A DNA stretch of 64,000 nucleotides from assembly GCF_905475345.1 (NCBI RefSeq), contig NC_066600.1, positions 4,200,001 through 4,264,000 of the forward strand. The letters run 5' to 3'. Shown in pieces: positions 12,780 to 25,765 of this stretch (its first letter is position 1; the number at the start of each line of letters is the position of its first letter). The translations under genes were made by a program, and so were the position numbers. Origin of the DNA: Vespula vulgaris (lineage: Eukaryota; Arthropoda; Insecta; Hymenoptera; Vespidae). The notes beneath the pieces were generated by a model, which was given only the letters and a program-made list of their open reading frames with translations, was not told the DNA's origin and did not search any database.

Positions 12780-12780
<1 letters not shown>

Positions 12781-12904
12781 CGATGGATCGATTTACGTCA
12801 CGCGTTTTTCTCGCCCGTATCCATCCGCGTACGACTTCCATCGCAACTTTTCAATTTCCTTTTTGAATATAACTGACTTGCGTTCTCTCGCTCTCCAAAC
12901 TCAC

Positions 12905-12942
<38 letters not shown>

Positions 12943-14841
12943 GTCTCTGTCTCTGTCTCTTTCTGTCTCTCTCTTTCCTTCTCTTTCCAATCGTCTCTTC
13001 CTCTCTACCTCGACCTCTCTGGTGCAGTTATCTTTTGGTGGTTCATCGAGAAATGCAAATTCCATGCGGGACGTGAATGATGTATGAGATGTGTTAGGAA
13101 CGTCTCCGGATTCGTGTCAACGCGGTTTCTCCTGGAAATCTATGAGTTCCTCAAGGAAGATGCAAAGATATTTTCTCGGGAACTCGTTCCAACGTTAGTA
13201 ATATTAATCTAACGTTTTTTGTATATATTTCTTTCTTTTTTATACATAGACTAACAGAAACATTTGTCGACAATAAAACTTTTATTTCACAAATGAAAAT
13301 CTTATGAAATATTTTTCATTTTCTTTTATAAATCTTCAACGATAACAAACAAGATAAAATTGTTACAATTTTATATTATTACAATATATATTTTATTGTT
13401 ATAATTTTATATAACATTATACACACACACACACACACATATTATATATATACATATATACATATTTATATATATATATATAAACAGAACTATCAATCAT
13501 TATTAATCATTGAGATAAAATTAATTTGATAAAAAAAATATCATTAGATACTTCCGTATGTGAGGCAAAAAAAATTATATATATGTACGTATATATGAAA
13601 CAATTGGAGATCCGTTATAACGAAGATAATAAAAAAAAAACACACATACACACAAGAAAAAAAAGATAATAAAATTATGAACTCTGCAACAAAGGGACCA
13701 TTTGTCTATGCGACATTGTCGTGGCAAACACAGCGAGAACATTTTTCTCATTACACGTTTCCTCCGTTTTCCGAGTACATAAACGATACGTTGCTATTCG
13801 CGGCACTTTTGCTTCCTCGAGTTTGTCGTCGCTCGGATGTAATTTATAACGGGAGTGTTTTTACAGTGAGACATGCACAACACTCCCTTCTGGCTCTGTT
13901 CTAATTAATATAAATAATTATACGGAACGTAGTCGTCGTCGTGGGCGTCTGAAATATGCAAGGGCTTGTGGTTGGCTCACCGCAACAGGCTCGTTCATAA
14001 TCCAGTGGTCCCTCTGGTTTCATGAAAACCAAAATGCCGATAAAGAACGTAATCTCTCGCGAACAAATAATCCGATAATCCCATTCCAACCGCGATAACA
14101 TCTTCCTACGATAAGGAAAAAAAAGAGGATTACTTGAGACTTACGTACGAGAGGTTATCGAAACCAGAGAAAAAAAATCTCATAGTTTTGGAAAAAGAGA
14201 GAGAGGAATTGCTGTCGATTATTTTTTTTTCCTTTTATTTTTCTTTTCTTTTTTCGTTTTTATTTATTTTTCTTCTTCCTGTATCCTATCCGTAGTTTGT
14301 TATTTTGACGATGTCCGTCAGCTTAACCGTATATAACTTTTCAAGTCCCACAGTTATAATATCAGGTATTCGTATTTTTTTTTAATCCCGCTTTATTTTC
14401 TCGTCATAAAATTAATTTTCTTTTCATATTGGATTGGTGTGTGTGTGTGTGTTTGTTGTCTGTATATACATGTATGAATTATACTCATTGTTGGTATAAT
14501 AGATATAGTAATATATTGGTATAACTTATACTATAACTTTCATATTATACAATGTTATAAAAATATGTATATACAAAAGAATTGGGTTATAGGAGATTAA
14601 ATTCGATATTGCCCACTATTATGCATCCTTCTTAAACTGATCTCAGCATTTTCTAGAATATTATCGCGAGATGGAGGAATATATTAAAAGTGAACTACAC
14701 AAAAGATCGTTCCTATTGGGAAATACGACACGATTCTCTATCGATTGTTTGCTTCTTGAATAACAAAGGAGAAAAAGCTTTGAACCTGTTAATTCGAAAT
14801 TTCATTCTTTCTTTCTCGTAACTTTTTATATACCTTTAGAT
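12780..14841. other. Non-coding, no gene seen
   Basis: Contains a CT/GTCT tract at 12908-12985, short CA and TA runs at 13421-13485, poly-A/CA at 13630-13665, T-rich DNA at 14220-14280 and a GT run at 14438-14452. The stretches 13677-13900 and 13925-14100 are more balanced, but the frames there (75 and 66 codons) show no known domain. Confidence 0.6.
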
Positions 14842-14987
<146 letters not shown>

Positions 14988-15561
14988 AGATAGATGAGAA
15001 TGAGAGATGAGAGTGAGAGATGAGAGAAAGAGATCATATATGTCGAACATGCTGGATTTCGTCATAGATCACTAGGTGTTTCGAAAAAGTAAAAGAATGA
15101 AAAAAAAAACAGAGAAAAAGAAAATGTCGATCCCTTGTAATCAGTCAAGCGCGATCATCAATCATCGCACCCTACGTGCCCTCCAATGTACGTATCTCAT
15201 ACGTCCTAATATGTCGGTCATTGACGAACGTGAACTATATTATCGAACGAAGAATAAAAAAAAAGAAGAAAGAAACAGAGGAGAAGAAAAAAAAAGATTA
15301 CTGACAGAGTGCGAAGAAGGAAGACGAAGATATAGAAAGACATGGCGAATTTCCGTGATATTCTTCCGAGAAGAAAATTCGATCGTTCTGGGAAGAGAAC
15401 GTGCCTTTTTAGCTTTTTCACGTATGCCTCCCTCTCTTTTCCGGAATACTGTGGGAATATTTTGATAGCTAAAAGGCGCATGCGCATATAACAGTAACCA
15501 CCGTTCCATACTCGTGATTCAAGATTCATCGAAGAAATACGATATCTTTATCATCTATTTC
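14988..15561. other. Non-coding, no gene seen
   Basis: Mostly unique. A frame of 129 codons at 15076-15465 and overlapping minus-strand frames are all open. They are Lys/Glu- or Phe/Ser-rich through purine runs and lack any domain I can name. Confidence 0.5.
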
Positions 15562-15611
<50 letters not shown>

Positions 15612-15626
15612 TTGTTTATATATCTT

Positions 15627-15671
<45 letters not shown>

Positions 15672-15680
15672 TTGTTTATA

Positions 15681-15739
<59 letters not shown>

Positions 15740-15764
15740 TTATCTATCTATTTATCTATTCAGT
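15562..15764. repeat. (TATC)n array with a 60-bp higher-order duplication
   Basis: About 50 TATC units. The interruption TATTTGTTTATATATCT occurs at about 15609 and again exactly 60 bp later at 15669, indicating duplication of a 60-bp block inside the array. Confidence 0.95.
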
Positions 15765-17179
15765 TATGCAGCACCATTGCTATTCATATCCGTTCTATTT
15801 CCTTTTATTATATTCTGATATTTGTTTCGATGAAGCGAACAACGATCGAGAAGATTTTTCTATAAACTCTACGTAGATATATACTTGCGATCGATCAAAC
15901 GATCGAGTTTTTTAAACATGACTATTAGAACTTTTCTTATTTTTTCTTTTATTATATTTTACTTCGGTCGCGAACAAATTAATCGAAATTTCTTATATTT
16001 ATTTAAACAATGTTTATATTAGATTGTTGAAAATGGTGATGGAAAGGGGAAGAGAGATAGAGAGAAAAAGAGAAGATAGAGAAAAACCACAGATTATACG
16101 GGACTTTCTCTTAATTCCAAAAGTATTTGCTTTTCAACGTACCGAGAAGGGTGGAATTTAACGTTTGGCCGCATTCGAGGTCTCCCTCAAAATAATTTAG
16201 CGGAGATTGCAACAGTGCTCACCGTTCGTTGCTCGATTTTCCGTGGTCAGGATGGAGGAAATTTTTGCGGCCGTGTAGAATTTCGTGCAGCAGTCGTGCT
16301 GACCAGATCGTCGAACGAATTTCGTTTCCGAAGTGAATCGCTTTCGAAATCCATCTTTGCCCGGGAATACGAATGCGGCTTTCCATTTGTCGATTTGTTC
16401 ACAATCAACTATGTATGTATGGTGTTTACATGAATGCGGTAAATCTCTACTCTCCTTCCTCTCCTCCCCCCTCTTCCTTTTACAATACTGTTTCCAGAGT
16501 ACCGTAGAATTTTATTGATCGTCTGCTTCGTTCCTGTTTTATTTTCTTTCTTTTTGCAACTTTTTGTTTGTGTGTTTGTTTGTTTGTTTGTTTGTTTGTT
16601 ACCTTTCTGTTTCGCTTATAAAATTATCATGTATAAAGAAATTGAATGGAACTTGTCCGAAGAATTTAATCCTCAACATATTTTTTTTTCTGTTTCTTCT
16701 TTTGTATTTTTTTTTCATCGACATGATTTAAAATGGATTAGCGATCGGACGAAAAAACGGAAAAGTAAAAACAAAAAAGGAAAAATAGAGAGAAAGAAAA
16801 CTAAATAAATGAAAATAGGGAGGTGGGGTGATGTAACTTCGATCGAATTTCGTACCATCGAGGAGGTAGATATTTCTTAAAGAAAAAAGAAAAACGGAAA
16901 GAAAAGAAAAGAAAAGAAAAGAAAAGATATCATCTAGTTTTCTCTATCCTTCTCTCCTCCCCTTTCTCTTTTACTAGGAAATACTATCGTATATTAGCCG
17001 AATTCGATTTAACGGATCGTCTGCCCTTCCGTTTCCGGCCGCGAACAAAATCTCAGAAAATCCTTGATAGAAGGCAGAACATAAAACGACAGAAAAGAAA
17101 TCGGTAGTGGGGAGAAAAATCGGTGAGATAAAAAAAGGGTAGCCCTCCGTAAACACGGCCATGTTTCTCCCTCTTTTTC

Positions 17180-17183
<4 letters not shown>
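15765..17183. other. Non-coding, no gene seen
   Basis: A relatively GC-balanced stretch at 16140-16440 is the only unusual part; its open frames show no known domain. A TTTG tetranucleotide run lies at 16564-16601 and an AAAAG run at about 16900-16926. Confidence 0.6.

Positions 17184-17260
<77 letters not shown>
17184..17260. repeat. (CT)n dinucleotide tract
   Basis: About 38 CT units, followed by a further 120 bp of pyrimidine-rich sequence. Confidence 0.95.
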
Positions 17261-17263
<3 letters not shown>

Positions 17264-17706
17264 CCTCTCTTTCTTTTCTTCTTTCTCTCTCGTTTTTCTG
17301 TTCTCTTTTACAAAATCCCTATACCTTTTCTTTCTTTCTCTTTCTTTCCTTCTATTCTTTACCCTTCCCCCTCTCTGTCTCTTCTAAGGGTACTTTTTCC
17401 CCGATATAGAAATAGGTCTGGTATAGGGGTGTGCTTGCTTCTACGGGACACACGTCGCGTAAGAAGAGAAATCGTTTTTTCGTAACAACGATCCAGCTTC
17501 TCTCTCTCTCTCTTTTTCTTCATTCTCCTTCTCTTTCATGGATTTCAATGTATTTCGCGAGAAAAACGGTCTCGTCGGTTTCTTGCAGAATAACTTACGT
17601 AAAAAGATATACGATCGCGGAGTATGTGTTCTTCGTCTTTCCGAGAAAACTACACTTGCGAGCAATGTAATTTTTTATCTCTCGTAAAGGGAATGAGAAA
17701 GAGTGA

Positions 17707-17780
<74 letters not shown>

Positions 17781-17800
17781 GGAAGAGAGAGAGAGACAGA
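17707..17800. repeat. (GA)n dinucleotide tract
   Basis: About 45 GA units with two GGGA interruptions. It is the reverse complement of the CT tract that ends about 450 bp upstream. Confidence 0.95.
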
Positions 17801-18661
17801 GGGAGGGAAAGAAGTCAGATCAGTATCGAACCAATATGGTTACTATAGTAGACTTTATTTTTACGCTCGAAGATTTTCACTCGAATATTGTAACATATTT
17901 TATTTTATTTTTTGTTTTAAATGAGAAAAAAAATAGTCGACGTATTTTCGTTAAAATTTGTGGGTTATAGGGAATTTTACGAATTCTGTAGCGAGCCCGT
18001 TAATCAACATTTTTTTTCTGTAGCTTCATGGAAACTATACCAATGAAGCTCGTTTCGTAAAACACGTTTTTTCGTTAGACTCGAGGAGGAGGAGGAGGAG
18101 AAAGAGGAGGAGATGGAGGTGGATGAGGATGAGGATGAGGATGAGTAGGAGATTTGTGTCAGCATTCTTCGTGCAAAAATAGCGTTGAGTATTAACGGCG
18201 TATATACGTGTGTAGATACATATGTATATACACATGCAAGTAGATAAAAGAGGAAGACTCAGAAGCTTTAAACTCTTTACTTCTTTGACTGCTCAGCTCG
18301 GGATTTCTAGGATAACCTCGCATGGCCTCGAGTGCACCTATACTTACACACTATCTGTCGTTTAGAAACTCTTTCATTTTTTAATGTCATGACTTCCATT
18401 AAAAAAAAAAAAAATGAAAACAAAAAAGAAAAAGAAATGAAAAAGAAAAAGAAAAAGAAAACAAAGAAAGCCGAGAGCATGTAGTTTGCCGGAGATCCCT
18501 ACACAAGTTGCGTTGGTTTTTATTTTCTGTTTTTTATCTCCCTCGTTTATCACTTCGTTACTTTTATCGAACTCTTTCGAATTCTTTTGTACCGCGGAAT
18601 GTTTTATATTAGAAAAGGGGGAGATATGCGGAACGATTAACAAGAGAGAGGGAGGGAGAGA

Positions 18662-18693
<32 letters not shown>

Positions 18694-21600
18694 ACTAGCT
18701 ACTTTTCTTTATTGTTCTTATAATACGACACGCGACCGACATAGGATATTCCGATGAAAAGATCCAAATTAGCGGAAGATGATGACTGGAGAATGGTGGG
18801 TGGTGGCAGCAAGGGAAAAGAGAGATGTAAGATAATAGAAAAAGGGATAGAAGTGAATGAGGAGGAGTGAGAAAGAGAGAGAGAGAGAAAGAGAGAAAGA
18901 GAAATGAGGATAGAAACTCGAAACGTGATCTCGTCACCGTTTTTGTTTTTTTTCCTTGTTAATCATAATGGAATGCTTTGCTAATGCGAGGACATATAGG
19001 ATCACGAAGCCAGGCAGTAATACAAGCAAGCGGTATAAGTCAGAATTCATAGCGCCTCTGTCGGATTTTAAACGGCTGTCATCCTTTGAAAAGGCTCGAG
19101 GGGTCGTGACAATATTGTGCCCGAAGGTTCATAGGTCCGTGAGGGAGAGAACGAGAGAGAGAGAGAGAAAGAGAGAAAGAGAGAAAGAGAGAAAAGAGGG
19201 AATTCACCCTCGACCGACCTCGTGTTTGTTTGACGTGCCTTAGGATTGTGTCTTCAAAGGGTCAAGCTCACCTTCTCTTTCTCTCTTTCTCTCTCTTTCC
19301 CTCTCTCTTTCCCTCTCTCTTTCTCTTTCTCTTTCTCTTTCTCTCTTTTTCACAGCCGAGTCTCTTCTCTCCGACTCGTCTCCTCTTCTACCTCTTCATT
19401 CTATATCTGTCCTTCTTGCTCGACGAGTCGCGTATGGACGCATATGGCATGGAATGTATAAATAACGCGTTCCAGTCTATTGTGGGATAAGTAAACCTCG
19501 AAACGTATGGAGGAAGACAAAGAAGTGCCGGTTGTAGGCATGCGTATAAAGAACGCGATGAGGAAAAGGGCGTGTGAGGATGAGGAGAAAGAAAGAGAGA
19601 GAAGGGGAGGAAGTGAGAGAGAGAGAGAGAGAGGGAAAAGTCTGTGCTTTGCTATGTGTATGCTCGACGCGACGACAGAAATGAGAAGGAAAACGTGATA
19701 GCTGGTGTGTCTGGAAATTGGTACAGTCTACGACAAGCAGTGACAAACGTCGTGAGATGGAACTGGCAAGGATGACGAATACCTACGTCTGGTACATTTT
19801 TAAAATGCAGTTTTACGTCATAGTAAGGATTAAGGGATGGAAATAAGGAAGTATAATTCGAAAGAATGAAAGAAAGGGAAAAAGGGTGGAACGAAGGAAG
19901 GAGAAGGAATGAAGGAAGGGTGGGAGGTAGGGAAGGTCGAGACGCACAATATCTTAAGAATAGTAGCAAGAATTCTGTCGTTGATTTTCAACGTACATTC
20001 TACGCTATATAAATCGTTTTCTTCACCAGTCAAAGTGGATTTATAGATATTAGCTAGAGAGAAGATTATATGAATATGCTAGTGGGTATCCGGTACCGTA
20101 AATCACCGGTAAAACCAAGCGACCAGAAGGGTACTCCTACTGTAGAACTCGCACTTTATCATCGCAGATGACGAAGACAGAAACGATCTGCCCGTCGAGA
20201 AGAATTAACGTTGACAAGCGCGTCTACCAAGCACCCTTCTACCGAAGCGCTTCTACCGACTGTCTCTACCAACTGAACCATTCTCTCTTCCTCGTCCCTC
20301 TTCTTCCTCGTTCTCCATCTCGAGTATATCCGTACTATGAATTAATTATCGCCGACGAATGGCTTTGAGGCGGTTAGGTGAGTTAAGCTCTCTCTCTCTC
20401 TCTCTCTCATAGCCCTCGATGACAAAATTTCGCGACGTAATCGTTTTCGAGACAGACCAGCGAATTGAACTACGCTCTACGCGTTCTGTCATTACGTCGA
20501 ATACAGAACACTCGATTGGTGCTTCGAACGAATGCTTTTTGTACCTATCTAAAAATCTCCTTCTCTTTTTCTTTATTTCTGTGTATGTGCCATTGATAGT
20601 AAGTGGTATATAGGATAATCATCCTATGACATTGAGAAGATTATTACTATTCCGAAGAATGAATGATCGTTGGAATCGTTCATTCGAGTTTCTTTACGGC
20701 ATCGGATATATACGATTCTGGATATCGGCAGCACGTAATCAAGGCGAAAGTCAAAGTTTCTCTCTACTTCTTGAATAATTTTCACGAGTAAAGTGCACTT
20801 TAAAGGACGGAAGAAGGAAATCGAGAGAAATGTCTCTGTGAGAAAAGAATTGCTCCCTGACGATTGTGTGCTGATGCTATCCTTCGTGAAACGGTAATAA
20901 GTTCCAAGGAAATATTTTTTCCCTTTGGACAAAGAGCGCGAATCTCTTTTGTTCGTTCGCGAAGATACTTTCGAAACGGGCTTTCTTAAGTGGTTCTCTC
21001 TCCCTCTCCCCTCTCTTTCTCTTTCTTTTCTATTTTTCTCTTCTCTCTCTCTCTCTCTTTATCTTTATCTTTCTATCGATCCTTTGATAAATTTTTATCC
21101 GGTCAATTATAAATGATAGCCTTTTCCTTGTCGAAATCAGATACTGATACTTCTTGCGAAGGAAGTGAGCCAGTGTTGGTAATCCTATCGGACGAACCGC
21201 AAGACGTTCACTCATACAAACGTTCGCCTAAAGTCGGTAAAACACAGCTACGAGAGTAGAACCATCTGGCAGAGATACAAGATTCGAGTGCACTGAATGT
21301 GACGTTGAACTATGTGCTGATACCTATTTTAAGGATTATCACAGGGCGAAAGGAGAACAGCCGCTTCTTCGAGGATTAAATCTGTCTTTAGTCTACGCCA
21401 ATGGGATTTCGACGAAGTTTCCTACGAATTTCCTGGCTTATTAATCTTAATTAAATATTTCGTTACCTAAAATGTTTCTATATCCTGAACGATTATCGCT
21501 TTGTTACGTAAAACTTTGCTTATCGTCGTAGGTTTAAATAAGGATTTTAGAAAATGACTTAAAATCTGGAATATAAGTTTATTATAGTTTTAACGTATAT

Positions 21601-22640
21601 GATTTTAAAAAAAGAAGGATTGTGAAGGGAAAAGTTAAATGCATGTGATTATAGAATTATAATTTATTAATTAATTATTTATTAATTATTTAATCAATTT
21701 ATGTATATATCTTTTCATTAAATTTTGTTAACGAAATTGTGATTATACGTGTATATATACTTTTTTTCTTAATAGTATAATATCATTTTTATTATTATTA
21801 TTTTTTTTTTCTATAAAAATTACTATACAAAAAAATAAGTTCATGAATCAAAGAGTTAAATCGTTAGGAAAGATAGTTTCACGATAGGCTAAGAAACTTT
21901 GGACTGTTTTATTATAGGAAATTGGTATAGGTATTTTGAAGGGAAGTGGGAGATAAAATAGGGGAAATCTTTATTTATTTTTCAAAAACGAATACACCTT
22001 ACAGCCTTCCGTGTTTTCTAAGTAATATCAATATTTATTTAGTATAACAGGTGCGTGTAAATATTGACAAGTAACATATCCAAGAATAAGAAATCTTTTT
22101 CATAGGAATATATTTCCATTTGATAAAATTTATTATATTTGAATATTTCATGAAAATAGTATACCTGTACAAAAATTGCATAAAACTAATGAATCTGTTT
22201 TAAATACGATAGATATCTTTCAAACGCATTTAACGATTAAATTTAACGATCGTTTGAAACATCCTCATTCGTATAAATAAAAAAGAGATTTGAACGAACG
22301 TTAATATCGAAAAATTTTCATTAAATTTAAATCGTGAAAAAGAGGACAGAATGTTTCGCATTTATGAAAGTTCTACGTTTAAATAGAGAAGGATTATGAA
22401 ATTCGACGAAGGAAGATAGAAGAAGAAAAAAATTAAAATAGATTAAAAAAAAAAATAAATAAATAAATGAAACAAAAAACATGAAAACATGAAAACGAAG
22501 AAGAAGAAAAAAGTAAAGGATTAAAGATGAGTAAGGATTATTCAGCTGTAACAGTATAATAGCTCAACGTTAAGGTACTATATACAATCGGGTGAATATA
22601 TTGATAGGGTAATAGGAAATAGTTGCTAGGGGCTTAAAGC
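17801..22640. other. Non-coding with many short purine/pyrimidine tracts
   Basis: Holds GGA/GATGAG units at 18085-18145, an A-rich run at 18398-18470, GA tracts at about 18645-18695, 18865-18905, 19147-19196 and 19610-19635, CT tracts at 19270-19352 and 20391-20410, and A-rich DNA at 22420-22510. AT-rich unique sequence fills 21420-22620. The block 20090-20380 is GC-balanced. No gene recognised. Confidence 0.6.
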
Positions 22641-22770
22641 TATCGAATGTAACCGTGCTGCACAAGATGAAAACGAAGCGGCGGCTCGTATCACAGGGTG
22701 CTCTTGTTGACATTGCATTAGCCTCGGTATAATTACCAGCGTATCGATCACCGTGTCAAGTGTAATTGAT
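22641..22770. promoter_or_regulatory. Candidate cis-regulatory block
   Basis: A compact repeat-free block, markedly less AT-rich than its flanks. It has a TATAATTACC site near 22728 and an NK-2-type TCAAGTG at 22756-22762 directly abutting a homeodomain-type TAATTGAT at 22763-22770. Regulatory function is inferred from motif clustering only. Confidence 0.25.
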
Positions 22771-22784
22771 GCCTACGCGATTCT

Positions 22785-22855
22785 CTAAGCTAGCTCTAAC
22801 TCTACCTCTAGCTCTAGCTCTACCTCTACTTCTACTTCTACTTCTGCTTCTATCT
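22785..22855. repeat. Degenerate CTCTAG/CTTCTA hexanucleotide repeat
   Basis: Tandem CTCTAx hexamers (x = A, C or G) that grade into TTCTAC units, about eleven units in all. Confidence 0.85.
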
Positions 22856-24660
22856 CGCCGCATACTTTAAATCTCCGGCCAATAAAACGACAGCTCCTTT
22901 ACCTATTCCTCTTCGATTTGCATCCGCAATTAAGTACTAGCTATCGTCATTTACGTTTGATCGTACGTACATACGCCTCGATGAACATTGAATTACTATA
23001 CCTACATATTTCATTAAATCGGTCAAGTAAAGGGCCCGACGTAAAAAGCCAGTTGCATTTTATTTTATTTTTTTTTCTTTCTCTTTTTTATTCATCTCTC
23101 TTTTCCCACTACACTTTCCGTTTCTTTTTTTCTTTTCTCTCTCTCTTTTTCTCCTTTTCTCTTTTTTCACCTCATTCGAAGCACTCATCGAATAATTGAA
23201 GTAATAGGTAATCGTTAACGTTAATAACATTTTCTAAGTGCTTCCAATATTGTATGCGTTCCTACACGTTCTTTGAAAAGTAAATAAATATGATCAAGTT
23301 GGAGTACCGTTCGATTAAGGGGTCCAAAAAAAAAAAATTAGTAATAATCAAGGACGAAGAGAAACGTTCTCTTTTTTTCTCTCTTTCACACATATACATA
23401 TACACGTACACACACACCTTGTCTACCCAGTCGAAAATTGAGATGTCGAAAGGTGCCAGATCGGAAATCACATATGGTACTGACGTATTCTAGATCATCT
23501 CCCTGTGTAGAACGATCATCTTGCGGTCTTGTATCACTGGGAATTGCTGGTTCGAGGCACGACGTTAATCGCGACGAAGTTGGCGCAATCCGTCAAATCG
23601 TTCACGTGTATCTACTACCGAGATATATCCCTCATGGCCAGATACTCGACCGTAACGATGATCGTTCCGTTCGTAGTTATCGAAAATGTCAGTTTAATTA
23701 ATACCCTCGGCTGAACAGTGTCGAGTAACGTATCGATTGGTACTAGCCCTTAACTATATAGTTAATCCGATAGGATTGAATATTTGCCAATTATCGTTGC
23801 TGCTGAATGACCAAGTGAATATGGATCGATGTTCTTTTAATGTTGGTAAAAAAAAAGAAGAAAAAAGAGAAAAGAAAAAAAGAAATAGAGAAAAGATGAG
23901 ATTCAATTTCATTTATATTTCCAGAATTAATAGATTCGACGAGATCTTTTTTCTCTCTCTTTTCTCTCTTTATTTTCTCTCTCTCTCTCTTTTTCATACA
24001 TGTTTCGTAGCTATCATTTTTTTCCTTTTTTTTTTATCTAATCGTTATCGGAATTATAAATTCCGTGCATAGTTCGATGATAGAAATGAAGCGTATGGAA
24101 TGTTTAAGCTGGCCAAGAGAAGCAGGATTCTACAATATACTCATAGAATACTGTCATATGCGGGTCTGATGGTGTTCGCTTTGTTCATGATGACGATAGG
24201 ATAATCACGTTCGATCTTATGGATATTTTTGAAACTGAAAATATATTAGTTGATGAGATTAATATTAAAAATTAGCGATAGGTAAGAAAATATAGACGAA
24301 AGTTTATTATCGTATTAATCTTACTGATAAATTCTTTAAACTTTGAATTCACGCATACTCACACACACATATACACACCAAGTTAATTAATATCCTGAGA
24401 TGTGTTTATTAATAATGTTCAGTAATTATAAGTTGTACTATAAGTATTACGTTATACTTAGCAATAATTTTTTTGTTAGATATAAATAAAAAAAGAAAAG
24501 ATTGAATTATAGAAACTTAATCGATACATTGATACGTTTCTATTTATTTCGAGTGTATAAGAAAATTTATCGACTTAATATTTTCTACGTTTCATCGATA
24601 TTTGTCTTACATAAATAAACGTAAATTTATATTGGGAAAAGACAGAAAGAATCGTTTGTA

Positions 24661-24850
24661 TCGAGCTGACTCATCGTCAAACGACCGAGTCCACAAGGGA
24701 AGGCAAATAAACCACGTTTTCCATGTATATTTGTCGATCTTTTTCGTTTCGCTTGGTAGTTCCCGGTTTATTGGTTAATTATCTCCCTCGTCGAAACGTC
24801 AACGTCCACCAGGTATACGCTCATGGCATATAAGGTACATCCGTTTTCCA
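24661..24850. promoter_or_regulatory. Candidate cis-regulatory block
   Basis: A GC-balanced, repeat-free island in AT-rich DNA. It has a perfect AP-1-type TGACTCA at 24667-24673, an AAATAAACC forkhead-like site near 24705, and GGTTTATTGGTTAATTA at about 24764. Evidence is motif clustering and composition only. Confidence 0.2.
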
Positions 24851-25623
24851 TTTTTTTCTTCCATTCCATGGTGGAATATTTCAATATAAACACACGAATA
24901 TCTCAATTTCAGTCGAGCATCAAAACAGTATATGGTAAGTTCATGTACTTTGTTAACAAGCTGATTTGCATAATCAATTGATTCAAATACATTAATAAAC
25001 GTTAATAAATTTGATACTATTACTATTGTAAATACTTTATAAAATTATAGTATTGTAAATAGTGAATCGATATAATATCATTACGTAACGATTTTTATAA
25101 GAATTACCTAAAAAAAAAGTATTTTTTTAAACTATAAATGGACTTGCATTACTTTCATAATCATGGAGATGTGAAAATTATAAAATATTTATATTTAACG
25201 CTTCAAATTGAATCGCATTAGTTTTCTGAACAGATAATTAATAAATATATATTATGATAATGAGTTACAAGCTGAAGCTATAATGGTTATATAAAATTAT
25301 TTTTCTTTTTTTTTCTTCATTTATTTCAAACAACGCGATAATGTAGTATTATTGTTTTATTTAAATATCTATTAGATTATTCGTAATATGATTACATTAT
25401 CTTTATTATACCGAGTTTATATTCGTTTCATTACTTTAAATCGTTATGTGACAGTGTTTTAAAATATTCATGAGATATCTATATTTTTATATATTATATG
25501 AGATAAGCAATTATAAATATGTATTTTCTTTTTATTTTTTTTAAGAAAATATAAGATATTTAAATCGTTGTAAATTTCTAATCCTAAATTTAGATAAGTT
25601 AGAAAGTTTGTAGTCTTTTACTT

Positions 25624-25730
25624 ACACACATACACACACACACACACATACATACCATACATACAATATACGTACAACACACATATATACACACACACAT
25701 GTACTTACGTACATACATACATATATATGT

Positions 25731-25764
<34 letters not shown>
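25624..25764. repeat. (CA)n / (CATA)n / (GT)n inverted microsatellite
   Basis: CA-rich arms (25624-25650 and 25689-25699) face a GT run at 25729-25752 across a CATA-rich spacer, so the arms are reverse complementary. The right end runs into TA units. Confidence 0.9.

Positions 25765-25765
<1 letters not shown>

Noticed and set aside
23540..23570. Possible tRNA B-box (GGTTCGAGGC)
   Set aside because: The B-box consensus is incomplete, and no A-box or cloverleaf could be folded around it.
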